Positions 20,501 to 30,888 of a DNA stretch of 64,000 nucleotides are shown one piece after another (position 1 is the first letter of the stretch; each line of letters begins with the position of its first letter). A program made the translations under genes and the position numbers. The stretch comes from Linnemannia schmuckeri (taxonomy: Eukaryota; Mortierellomycota; Mortierellomycetes; Mortierellales; Mortierellaceae). Below the pieces are notes generated by a model. It saw nothing but the letters and a program-made list of their open reading frames with translations, was not told the origin of the DNA and ran no database searches. The stretch lies in contig JANATG010000012.1 of NCBI GenBank assembly GCA_029449235.1, forward strand, positions 1 through 64,000, given 5' to 3'.

Positions 20501-23500
20501 AGTCGTTTCCCTCTCCTCTATTTCTTTCTCTCTATCTTGGTCGACTCCTTGAACCCAGCAGGTAAATAAGGGAGATGTCAATTGAATGATGCCAACTTTT
20601 TTCTGTTGTTGTCACGACAACAGCAATAACAGGGAGAGAGAGAAAGATAGCCAGAGAGAGAGCGGAGATCTATTTTTTTTTCTGTGCGCAGCTGGACGGC
20701 TTGGCCAAGAAAATGACAGACATGGGAGAGGGAATACAAAAACAAGCATCCCAGCTGGACGAAAAGAGACAGTTTTTTTGTACTTGGACCAACCCGCAGA
20801 TGAATTGGTTGGTTCAACCATTGACCAAGGACCCACTCAGCACCCTGTCCGTTAGCATGTCTATGTATGTCCGAATAAACTGTGTCAGTTCAGTCATGTT
20901 GAATGAACAAAAAAAACAAGAGCCCTGGTTTGGGAAAATACAGCACGCAAACGACGACAGTAACAGATGGCAGACCATCGTGCAAATGAATGGAACACCA
21001 AACGGACTGTCGCTTGCCGAAACGGACAAGCGCAGCCCTACTGATTTAGTCCATCCTCCCTCTTTATCCTTACCACTCCACTCCACTCGTGCTTATATTT
21101 TACCTTCACTGGTTGTTTGTTGTTGTGTATATCGTTTACTCGCTTGCCGATTCAGTGTACCTTCTCTCTGTGAGCAAAGTTTTTTGTTTTATGTTGTATG
21201 TTGTATGTTGTGTAGTATCTTGTTCAACCGCAAGAAGAAAAAAAAGGGTGCCGGCAATGGATTTACCCATCTGATTCTAACCACCCTTTACTTTTCTCAA
21301 ACAAACAAGAACCGCAGGAGGCTCCGCTAAAAAGAATGCGACACAGTAAAAAAAAAATACAACTCAAAAAACCTTCCTGGCAAGCTGACCAATGACCCTT
21401 CTTCCCTCCCATTTCTGTAGTCGTCGTCCTTCGTCATCTCCATCTCCCACCAGCTCATTGTTACCTTCTCCGCCGCCGCTCCCTCCTCTTCTATATACTT
21501 CCAAGCCCCCCTTGTTGCTCTCGTTTGTCAGCTTTTCTTTTTTTTGCTGAGAAATTCAGATTTTTCTGATGGTTTCCATTGGAGATGTTTGTCATCACAG
21601 GAGCAATATTTTTTTCTGCAAGTAGGATAAGGGGCGAGAAAAGAGAGGAATGTTGACTACGCAGTCAACTAACAAACCCAGAGGGGAAGGTACAACAAAG
21701 GTCCAACGGTCAAGGTGCTTAAAAAAGTCTATTTTGAACCCTCATGTCTCTGGAAACCGAGGAAGCACGAAAAGCATGAGTGTGGTTGCAAAAAAAAAAG
21801 AGAAGCATGGCTCGTTGTCAATTGCTGTTTCTCCATCAAATCTTCCCCACGTCCTTTTGTTTTCAAAGCGGCAGCAGACCCAGTTTAGTTGCTTATCTTT
21901 TTCTTCGACATTCATCTACGTGTAACCACCGACTATCCTTTCTTTCTACCTCCAAGCCCGCAGTCAAACTTTGTCTATCAAGCACAAAAGGAAACACAAT
22001 GGACACAACGAGAACAGAGACGAGCAGAGGACGAGGGAATGACTAAAATGCTGATGAATAGGATCGAGAGCTTTTTGTCTTCCTTGTCCTCCCTTCACCT
22101 TTTGTTTTCTCCCCCGGTTATTCTTTTGTTGTTGTCGTTGTGGTTGTTTGTACTCCCTTCATGCCTGTCTTCTATTTCCGTCGTCATTCAGGCACACGAT
22201 GGATAATTCCTTATTCGAGGTATAGTTCTTTCTTGCACCACCACCGACAAACATTAGAGAATTAAAAACAAAGATACTTATAACTCCATCTCCTCCATGA
22301 GACTCCATCCCCTCCAACAACCACACTCAGCTCTAAACCCAATCTCTTTCTCTATCACTGTCCACTGTTACAGTAATGGCAAGCCGGCCAAACCAACCAA
22401 ACAACTAACCAACCCGCAACGAATCTATGCCTCGCCTGCAATTTTATCACGTTCTCAAGTGTTTAAGAAAGCCCTCTCTCTCTCATGCAGCTTACGGTAA
22501 ACAGCCTCTTCCAAGCAAAATAACGAGATGAAGAGGTACCTCCCAAAAACCTTGGTGAGGGATTATCGCCGAATAGAAAAAGTTTTGGGTTGATAGAAAG
22601 GGCAGGAGAGCAGGGGCAAGGGGGTGCAGGGGCGCGTACAAAAAAAAACATGAGCGGGAGGAGGGAGGATGATCTCTATTAGGCAATTCCCCCTCAACAG
22701 GGCATGAAGAAAAGGCTCTCAACTTCAAGCACACACACATATACCAATGACATCGGTGTTTTGTTCAAGCAACACAGAAAGAGCGAGCGAGAGAGAAAAA
22801 CAATTGCTCCTCTGGCTGGCAGAATGGTTCAGGCAGAAAAAACCGAACTCTGCGACTCGACTGCAAGGTTTTGCATATGTATGTTGTCAAGGCACATTTT
22901 TTGACACATATGTAGAGTACAGCAACCAGTCAGTCCAAGAAAGGTGTGTAGGCCGGTGCGAGGCACCAACAACTCAACTCAAAAGAGTCTTAGCCGAATT
23001 TTGCCATGTGGGAGTTGGGAGGCAAAAGTAAGGGTACTGGGTTGCAGGTTCTTCCGCGCGGTTTGTGCTGAATTGGGGGTCCTGTTTTTTTTTTTTTGTT
23101 TTTGCTCAGCTTGTTCATTTTATTTTTTCGTAGATCTCTCTTTTTGTTTCTTATCCTTGTTCATTCAGAATCACTAAAAAAAAACAGGCAACAAAAGGTT
23201 GAGGACGAGGATAGGATAAAGGCCGAACAACCACTTGAAGTAATAATGCAAAAGTGGTGACCTCCCGGCAGAGAGTCAAAAAGCAGATGAAAGAAGAGTG
23301 ATCGCCAATATCTCCCTCTCCCTTGTTTCCTTTTTATTAGGATACCACTCTATGCCATCGATCACCTCTTTTTTTTTTTTTTTTTTTTACTTGTCTCGTT
23401 TTAGCGGCAAATCTTGTTCATATTTCCCTCCTTATTTCTTTGACGACAAAAAAAAAAAAGACACTACTGGTTGGATATTTAGCTGCCGAAAATGAGGAGA

Positions 23501-24187
23501 TTTTCCTCTATTCACATTCCTGGGATGAATTACAACCAGCAAACCCGTCACCTCAACAACCAACCGGGACCTAAACAAAAAACCCCTCTCGCAATTGACC
23601 AAGAAGCAAGACACAAGGAAAAAACCTTATCACCTCACACTCGTTTCAGACACTTTAACGGATCAATTGTAGTCCGATCGAGGGATTGGAGGTGATATAA
23701 GGTGGATGATGAGGCGAGAGAATCCAGGTACCATCAATAGAAGGCAGACTGCTTTTTTGGTGAACACCAACCGCCGAGTTGTGACTCCTTCAGGCATGAA
23801 AAGTACCCAAGCGAACACATGCTATGAAATAGTATGTATATTTATTGGGAATGTAATAACCAGAGCTCTGTCTGCTGTACACCACTAGGACTTCATCGAA
23901 CGTAATATGTGTCAGCCGCAGGAGCCAATTGAACTCCATGTTGGCCTATGTAGACAAGCATGACGGGGCGAGGGCGAATCAACGTTAGGGCGTCCTAAGA
24001 AGTGTGAGTCAAATTCTAAAAAAAAAGTGGAGGGGACACGTAGCTCACTGTACAGCAATCATAGTGTGAAAGATAAGTGAAGGGATAGAGAAGTGGTCTT
24101 TTATTTCGAAAACATAGGCGACATTCTAATCTCGTCTATTAAAAAGGATAGCTGCTTTGCAGCACCCAATCCGCAACAATAGTAATG
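17529..24187. other. Long gene-free stretch upstream of SUR2
   Basis: About 6.7 kb with no supportable gene. It is dominated by T/C- and A-rich low-complexity DNA, homopolymer runs (for example A at about 20288-20307 and T at about 23369-23388), a (CT)n run near 20061 and CAA-rich patches. The longest frame (20701-21330, + strand, 209 codons) is low in coding character and resembles no family I know. A small inverted repeat GTTGACT/AGTCAAC lies at 21652-21669. DNA next to 17528 presumably holds the SUR2 promoter. Confidence 0.6.
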
Positions 24188-24542
24188 TTACCTGGTCCAG
24201 TTTGTAGGGATGTTTGGGAGGGCACTTGGAGCGTTTGCGGCAGTAGGACGCGCCGCAGGTGTGATAGCAGTAGCAGCAGTGGGGGTTTGTGCCTGGGGAA
24301 ATAGCGACACTAGCCTAAGTGTGCCACTGGTAATTGAGTTGGAGGCGGCAGAGCCGCGGTTCCTGACCGCACCTGCGACGGACGAGAAGCTTTTGGCCGA
24401 AGATGTCCAGGCCGACGTTGACTGCTTTTTTGCAGGCGCTGAATGTAATAGGCGCAGAGCGAGAGAATGTGAGGACGGAAATGGAAGGGACAAAGACGAG
24501 AGAAAGGACAAGAGAGTACTAGAAATGAGAAGGAAAGACTAG
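24188..24542. other. GC-rich island with two overlapping antisense ORFs
   Basis: The minus frame 24511-24188 encodes 107 residues. Its start is Ser/Leu/Arg-rich and acid-free, like a mitochondrial presequence (MSFLSSLSLPFPSS), and an Ala/Thr/Pro-rich half follows. The plus frame 24210-24542 encodes 110 residues, with an Ala/Gly/Val-rich hydrophobic start and a charged Lys/Arg/Glu/Asp tail. At most one is likely real. Neither shows a domain I recognise. The minus frame ends TGGACCAGGTAAC, so the stop overlaps a possible splice donor. The island stands out from the AT-rich DNA around it. Confidence 0.3.
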
Positions 24543-24759
24543 AAAACGGATGATGTTTATTGTACAGGGAAACCGGGGTATTTATATATGCTAGGCTATA
24601 GGCTCCAGGATGGTGGTGATGTGGATAGATGGGGCGGTGGTTAGATGAGGAAGTGTATAATTAGATGAGGAGGTAATTCAGTAGGAAGCGCGACGGTAAG
24701 GTAAGACAACATTCTATGATGCTATTATAGTCTAGGATACTATCGCACTGAAGTGCCGG

Positions 24760-25504
24760 TGTTGGGAACTTGAGTGAAAGGGCGAGCGCCAAAGGATTGA
24801 CAAAGTGGGCCAGATCTCCACAGTGACGGCAAGTTGGTTGACTGATAGGAATCTAGCATGTCTTGTAGGTGCCGATTTTGACTGGTACCTTAATCGCAGT
24901 GTACTGTTGGTCAAAATTGTGCAGGGGTATTATACATTTCCACGCAATCCACTCCTTGGGCTACAAAAAAAATAAGGTGCAGGGAAATTAGAAACCATGG
25001 GTGATCGAAAAAAAATAATCTCCACGATAGTAGTGCAAGAAGAATCGAAGAGGAAATGTGGGTTGAGAATGTACGCTTACCAATCCACTCGGCACTGTTT
25101 GTCGAAGAGACAGAAGATGTTAAGGAATGAGTTGAGGTGACCGTGTATTCAGCTGCGACGGCACATTGACGGTAGTTCTCATACCATGCCTGCGTCATAT
25201 CCAGACTCATGACTTTGTACTATTGGATAACGGGGTTTAAAGTCCTCTCAAGAGCGCCCAGATCTGTCCTGAATGCTAGCTCTGCCTGCTTCATTTTACT
25301 TAGCACATCTTGCTCTTGAGATCTAGCAAGTGCTTCAGCCGAGCCTTCTGGAGCAGCGGGCTCCTGCTTCCTGTACTCTTTAATCGAAAGTTTACTGAAG
25401 TCGTTATCGACTCTGCTGGTGTTGATGATATCATAGTTGTGACGAGTATGACTCTGCAGTCCAGCAGAACTGTCTGTTGTCATCCTTTTCGTCAACTTGG
25501 TCGA
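24760..25504 (-). pseudogene. Coding-like relic, possibly a decayed LINE ORF1 with a degenerate zinc knuckle
   Basis: On the minus strand a coding-like frame runs 25495-25220 (SKLSIKEYRKQE, KMKQAELAFRTDLGALE), meets a TAG, and continues in the same frame (MTQAWYENYRQC) to about 25082. Past a possible intron or A/T-rich interruption, a frame starting near 24962 reads PKEWIAWKC to a TAG. It continues in the same frame as CRHCGDLAHFVN, a CCHC knuckle lacking its last Cys. Two in-frame stops and the broken knuckle suggest a dead retroelement gene. A small host gene with introns remains possible. Confidence 0.35.
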
Positions 25505-27752
25505 CTAGGGACATTCATCAAGACCTGATGAGGTAGGCGGGCTAATAATATCCGTGCAAGAATACAGATCTCTCTCGGTTTCGATCTGGCAGGTACTCTT
25601 GATGGGCTGATATCTGTCAAGAGTAAGAAGAAGGGAGGGATCTTATTTTAATACACTACAGGCTGCGTATAGATGCAGTAGAGGAAATGAATGAATGTGG
25701 ACTGTACCTGGTATTCGTCAAAAAGTAAAGAAAAAAGAAGGATTCCGGTCCCACATCTGGCCCCACTCTACAAAGTTAATCCGTTTTAAGGGTAAACGAG
25801 ATTGGTGGCGTCTATACCGGCTCCTCTTCTATTTCTGCGTCCATACGCGGTACTGATAAGGCGGCTCGAACCAGGACAAGGTCGCCGATATCCTATCCTG
25901 ATTTTGGCCTTTAATTATTTCGAAAACTACAGATACCAGGTAAAAAAATAGGAGCAAGAAGAAAAAACGTAAGCGAGATGGTCGTAATGGTAGAGAGCTC
26001 ACCATCCCGTTCGCTAAAAAAAGCACTTAAAAAACACTGTGTTTGTGAATATGCTTTTACCGATTCATTCGCAGTTGCGAACTTTCTGGCAACTAATGAG
26101 ATGGTAATCCCAAGAAAGCCATATCTTCTTCTCAAACTCTACAAACCACTGTATTAAATTAGCCGAAAACAACAATAACAACAACAACAAAAAATCATTT
26201 GCATTAGTGTACTTGGAGGCATTCCAATCGTCCCAAAAAAAAAAAAAAAAAAATGCAAATTAAGGTCAATTTCGTCATGTTTTCGCCTTACGTTGCGGAG
26301 ACGTTTTCGTCGAAAATCGTATTTCGAAGGAGATGCGAGGCGCCGGCAAGGAACTGCCGACAATAACTGTATTCGCGGTACGTTTTGAAAATGATAAAAG
26401 CCAAGTGTCGGCGGATAGTATTTTTCGAATATCTCGAGTTAAATAATATTTTGTGCGTGTTTTCGCGTCATTCCAGAAACAGAGCTGAAAAAGAGAGAAG
26501 AGATCCTGTGTATGATGGTAAAGTTGGATTCTGAGTTGTTGAGAGTACAAAAAATGTCCGAGTCGAGGTGTCACTTAGCGGTGATTGCCCGATCGACCGA
26601 TTGTAGTAAAAGTAAAAGGAAAAAGGAAAAAAAAATAATAAATGGCTGATGGTTTCTGAATTCTGAGTGATGACCGCCTCAGTTACTCCTATCCCTACAG
26701 CTAGGCGCCATTTCCTCTGCCCAATCAGGATAGATACAGAGAAGCGTTTGATCAGTCTTGTGTGATTTGTTGTCTACGGCAGTGATTGCCAAATTTAGAC
26801 TGCGGAAAAATATTCTCTTGTCAATGATAATCATACCTAGTCAGTGCCACCCCTGATATTTCCTCGCCATGTCGAGGCGCAGGCGACCCCGGCGGAAGAA
26901 GTAAGACCAGAGCTCGAGGTAGTGAATTGGCTGAACGGTTATGGAGACCAAGTGAGGGAAAGGGAGAAAAGCGACAATTTATGCATTTCAAATTAATTGG
27001 CAAAGAAAACGATGCAGACTGATGACGTCTCTCTCTGGTTGGTTAGCAGGTTTGCAAAGGCAGAGGCGGGCCCATTGACTCGTGTAACCATTGCCACTTC
27101 TTTTCTCTCTTTTTTTTGCGCATTGATTTTTTGTGTTTAATTCTTTCAGAGTGAAAAGGAGTATATCAATTGATGTAATGGTTTAAAGATTCTTTTTGTC
27201 ATTCAACTATCCTTTAAAGCGCGTTTTGGAAATAAAAGAAAGTGGCAGGACGCATCCAAAGAATTCAGTCTCCAGCAAAGTGAAGACGCTCTCTTATCTC
27301 TTGTCGTCCTCCTTTTGAGTTGAGTGTGTGCCTCCTTCGATTGGCCAATTGGTCTTCTTTTTTGTCCTGCGAGTAATCGGAGTTTATATTCACGTGACAC
27401 ACAGACACTCGAACTTGCGAGAAGCCGCGAGCATGCGCCATGAACAAAGAGGATTTTTGGAGGAGAGGACAGGGGATGACTTCATCAACGACGACAAGCA
27501 ACATCATAAAAAGAGCCTCGTTCTTCTTACTTTTTTTTTCTTTCTTTTTTTTCTCATTCACACACTCCCTTCCCTCTCACACACACTCTCTTTTCTTGTT
27601 TGCACCCTCTCTCCTTCCCGTACGCACGCACACACTACACGCACACTCCTCCATTAATAAAGGAGCAAACAACCGCTTACTTTTTCCCACCCACTCCAAC
27701 TCTATCACCCTCACACACTCCCACACTCGCAAACACACACAACAAAGCAGCC
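25505..27752. other. Gene-poor DNA upstream of the DnaJ gene
   Basis: No supportable gene. The left part is AT-rich, with A-runs near 26235. The last 350 bp before 27753 hold a CACGTG box (27391-27396), a heat-shock-like element (27411-27423), a CT-rich tract and a CA-rich leader (27550-27750), consistent with a promoter and 5' untranslated region. Confidence 0.55.
27411..27423 (+). promoter_or_regulatory. Heat-shock-element-like triplet upstream of DnaJ
   Basis: GAA-CT-TGC-GA-GAA fits the alternating nGAAn/nTTCn pattern recognised by Hsf1 with one mismatch (TGC for TTC). It lies about 330 bp before the start codon of a Sis1-type chaperone gene, a class under Hsf1 control in yeast. Confidence 0.4.
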
Positions 27753-28913
27753 ATGGGAAAAGATTACTACAACATCCTGGGCGTCTCCAAGGACGCCGAC
27801 GACGATCAAATCAAGAAAGCCTACCGCAAGCTGGCCCTCAAATACCACCCCGACAAGAACTCGGCCCCTGACGCTGAAAAGAAGTTCCACGACATCTCCG
27901 AAGCCTACGAAGTCCTCTCTGACAAGAACAAGCGAGCCGTCTTTGATCAGTTTGGTGAGGAAGGACTCAAGGGCGGTGGGGGAGCTGGCCCACCACCCGG
28001 TGCTGGTGGTCCCGGTGGGTTCCCTGGCGGATTTAAAGGATTCCCTGGTGGTGGTGGAACTACCTTCTCGTTCAGCAGCTCTGGTGGACCTGGTATGGGC
28101 GGTATGGGCGGTGGATTCCGTCCTTCGAATGCTGATGATATCTTCAAGTCGTTCTTTGCGTCCTTTGGAGGCAATAGCCCGTTCGGTGACGATTTAGGAG
28201 GTATGGGAGGCGGAATGGGTGGTATGCCAGGAGGCATGGGCGGTATGGGAGGTATGCCAGGAGGTATGGGCGGTATGGGCGGTATGGGTGGCATGCCTGG
28301 CACACGCACTCGCACAACGCACAGCTCTTCACAACAGCAGCAGCAATCAGGGGCACCACCAACATCAGCCGAGAAACCTCCAGCACTGGTCCGCGCTCTG
28401 GGCGTCACGCTAGAGGAGCTCTCCAAAGGTGTAACTAAGCGTCTGAAGGTCATCCGCAAGGTCCGCGATGGCTCTGGTCGGACAGCTGACAAGATCCTCA
28501 CCATCGATGTCAAGCCCGGCTGGAAGGCAGGTACCAAAATCCGGTTCCCTAACGAGGGGGACGAGCTCCCCAACGGCGCGACTCAAGATATCGAATTCGT
28601 CCTGGAAGAGAAGCCCCACGATACATTCACACGGCGCGGAGACGATCTGATTGTCGATCTGGAGTTGACGCTCCTCGAAGCATTGTCGGGCTTCTCCAAA
28701 ACAGTCAAGACCCTTGACGGCAGGACATTGCCCGTCTCTGCTAGCAGCTCTCGAGTCATCCAGCCTGGTCAGGAGGAACGGTTCCCTGGTGAGGGAATGC
28801 CCATCTCCAAGAAGCCTGGTCAGAAGGGCGATCTCATTGTTCGCTATGTCGTCAAGTTCCCTACACAACTCACCCCTGCTCAGAAGGAGGGGCTCAAGAA
28901 GATTCTCGCATAA
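27753..28913 (+). CDS. Type II (class B) DnaJ/Hsp40 co-chaperone, Sis1/DNAJB1-like
   Basis: 386 residues, no intron. I start at the ATG in GCAGCCATGGGA because it begins MGKDYYNILGV, the canonical J-domain start; longer upstream frames are Ser/Thr/His-rich leader. The J domain spans about 1-70, with the HPD motif at YHPDKN. A Gly/Phe-rich segment (about 75-110) follows, then a Gly/Met-rich segment with GGMGGM repeats (to about 185). Two C-terminal substrate-binding beta domains run from about 215 to the end, without the four-Cys zinc repeats of type I proteins. It would stimulate cytosolic or nuclear Hsp70 and deliver clients. No EEVD- or CAAX-type tail is present. Confidence 0.95.
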   Translation: MGKDYYNILGVSKDADDDQIKKAYRKLALKYHPDKNSAPDAEKKFHDISEAYEVLSDKNKRAVFDQFGEEGLKGGGGAGPPPGAGGPGGFPGGFKGFPGGGGTTFSFSSSGGPGMGGMGGGFRPSNADDIFKSFFASFGGNSPFGDDLGGMGGGMGGMPGGMGGMGGMPGGMGGMGGMGGMPGTRTRTTHSSSQQQQQSGAPPTSAEKPPALVRALGVTLEELSKGVTKRLKVIRKVRDGSGRTADKILTIDVKPGWKAGTKIRFPNEGDELPNGATQDIEFVLEEKPHDTFTRRGDDLIVDLELTLLEALSGFSKTVKTLDGRTLPVSASSSRVIQPGQEERFPGEGMPISKKPGQKGDLIVRYVVKFPTQLTPAQKEGLKKILA

Positions 28914-29327
28914 GCATAATCCAGGGATCACTTTTCGCCTTTCGCCTCTCACTTCCTTCCTTCTATACACCCACAACGCCCCCTTTTTTTTCCTGTTGTA
29001 CCGCGACATAACGTTCAGCATCATTCCTCTCCCCTCCACCTTTGTCAGAATCATGCAACTTTTTTTTCCTCGACAACCATGTAAAAATAAAATCCACTGT
29101 ACAGTCTTCTAATAAACAACTACTACCTTTGAAAGTACCAACTTCCTGTCCCGTTTCTCTGCAATGTTCATGCTGTCATGTAGTATATGCACATCTTGTT
29201 TTACTTTGTTATCAGATTATGATGTAGGGACCTAAAAGTCCCCCCCTGGGCTTGAGAAAAAAACAAAAGCGCGCTAGTCTACGACCTACGCCTACTACTA
29301 TAATCTACCACATACAGTGACATCCTT
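28914..29327. other. Convergent 3' flanks of DnaJ and the acetyltransferase
   Basis: No gene seen. T-rich 3' untranslated DNA with AATAAA-like motifs (about 29087 and 29111). Confidence 0.6.
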
Positions 29328-30522
29328 TCAAGCATCATACTCCACAGGAACAGGCATCGATTCAAAATCCCAATAGAACTGAATCGCGTCCACATAGCCC
29401 TCCTTGGCCTCACCATTCAACTCGCCCTGTCCACGAAGACGACCTGCGTTAGGAACTCGTCCAATCTCCTTGAATCCCAGACGACGCCACAACTTGATAG
29501 ATGCAACATTGGATTCAAAGACGAGGTTGAACATGGATGCCTTGTAACCGATCAGGGGGACAACCTTCAAAAACGTCTTGCCCATGATTCCGCCCAGGCC
29601 TAAACCTCGGTGGCGGGGGTTCACAATGAAACCTCCATTGCAGATCTATTACACGGAGAAAAAGGTAGTTGGCGCGACAAAACGGCAGAAGTGGATGGAA
29701 CGAGTTAGAAGGCAAAAGAAAAGAAGAGTGAGTCATGAAAAGAGAAAGTAGAACTGTACATGTGCTCCTCTGGGTTCAATGAACTTACGTGTGAACAGCG
29801 ACCCTATAAGAAAGTCAAGTAGCCAACAGATGATATGGCGATCAGTGAAGCAGGAGAATCAAGCGGAGTGTGAGTGATTGGAATACAAAAAAGCTCCTTT
29901 TGAATTCTTTTTGACCATCAAAAAATGAGCTCCAAGGGTCCTACGTCCCAACACTGCACACTACCAAACGCAACCAATTAAAACAACATTTTTTTGCTCA
30001 ACTGCCTATTAACAAACAAAAGCGCACGCTCAATGCAAAAAAAGGAAAAAAAAAAAAAAAACTTACAGGGTAGTTGGGTTTGACATAGAAGAAACCCAAC
30101 AGGTCCTTATCCCACTCCTCCGCACTCGCTCTAGCCTCCACACCCTCAGCAGTCTTATACTCGCCTTTGATCAACACAAACGCATCCGCGCCCAAGAAAT
30201 AGTTTCCAAACTGTTCCTCGTCCAGGGGAAACTCCTGGGGATAAGTATCGCCACGCTCGATTTCGGTGTTGAAGACCTTGTGCATGGCATTGACAAGTGT
30301 TACGTGCGTTGAGGCTGAGAGAGTGAAGGCTGTGGAGGCTGGGGACGGTGCCTTGGAGATTGCGAAAAGTGTTGCCTGGTTGCTGGAGTGGTCGTTGGTG
30401 ATGGACTGACCGTTTTGTTGATCAGTGGGCTGGTGAGAGCGGAGGGTTGCATGGCGAGGAAGGACTGAGCCGAGACTGCCGGCAGAGACAGGACGCGCGA
30501 TGGCACCGTAGGCTGAAGACAT
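29328..30522 (-). CDS. GNAT-family N-acetyltransferase, resembling fungal Mpr1-type enzymes
   Basis: Exons in coding order: 30522-30067, 29803-29789 (15 nt), 29645-29328; 262 residues. All introns are phase 0 with GTAAGT or GTGT-type donors and TAG acceptors. The N-terminal ~150 residues are a variable region ending KPNYP. The microexon encodes GRCSH, directly followed by ICNGGF, which together form a motif conserved in Mpr1-like acetyltransferases. The acetyl-CoA loop is RHRGLGLGG, and NVASIKLWRRLGFKEIG is the usual motif B. Yeast Mpr1 acetylates toxic proline analogues and pathway intermediates; the substrate here is unknown. It is convergent with DnaJ and tandem with the mitochondrial carrier. 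Confidence 0.85.
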
Positions 30523-30888
30523 TATGAATGTGTGAATGAGAGTTGAAGAGTCGAGTGAATGAGGGAAAAGAAAAGAAATGTAAAGAAAAGTGGAGAAGCC
30601 CTAAGGAGAATAAAAGGGGAGAAAAAAAAAATGTCGGTTAGTGGCGCTGAATGATGATTGGTCTGCAGAATACGCACTAAAAAGGCGATCATGGCAGTAG
30701 TGGAACAACATTCTTCTTGTCCATTCTTTCATTCATGTATACATGTATTTGTCCTTTGTTTATTCATGTGTCGTGTCTATGGTACATCCAAGGATAATAG
30801 TAAAAAAATAGTAAAGTGGAAGGAAGGTGGATGGAAATATGTATACATATTACACCAGGTCCTCTCTGGTTGTTTTGTCACGATGTGT
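30523..30888. other. Spacer between the acetyltransferase and the carrier
   Basis: No gene seen. It should contain the acetyltransferase promoter (right of 30522 on the minus strand) and the carrier's 3' untranslated region. Confidence 0.5.

Noticed and set aside
20701..21330. 209-codon plus-strand frame in the gene desert
   Set aside because: Low-complexity and Cys/Leu-rich end, no domain, ordinary chance length for such DNA, no splice partners.
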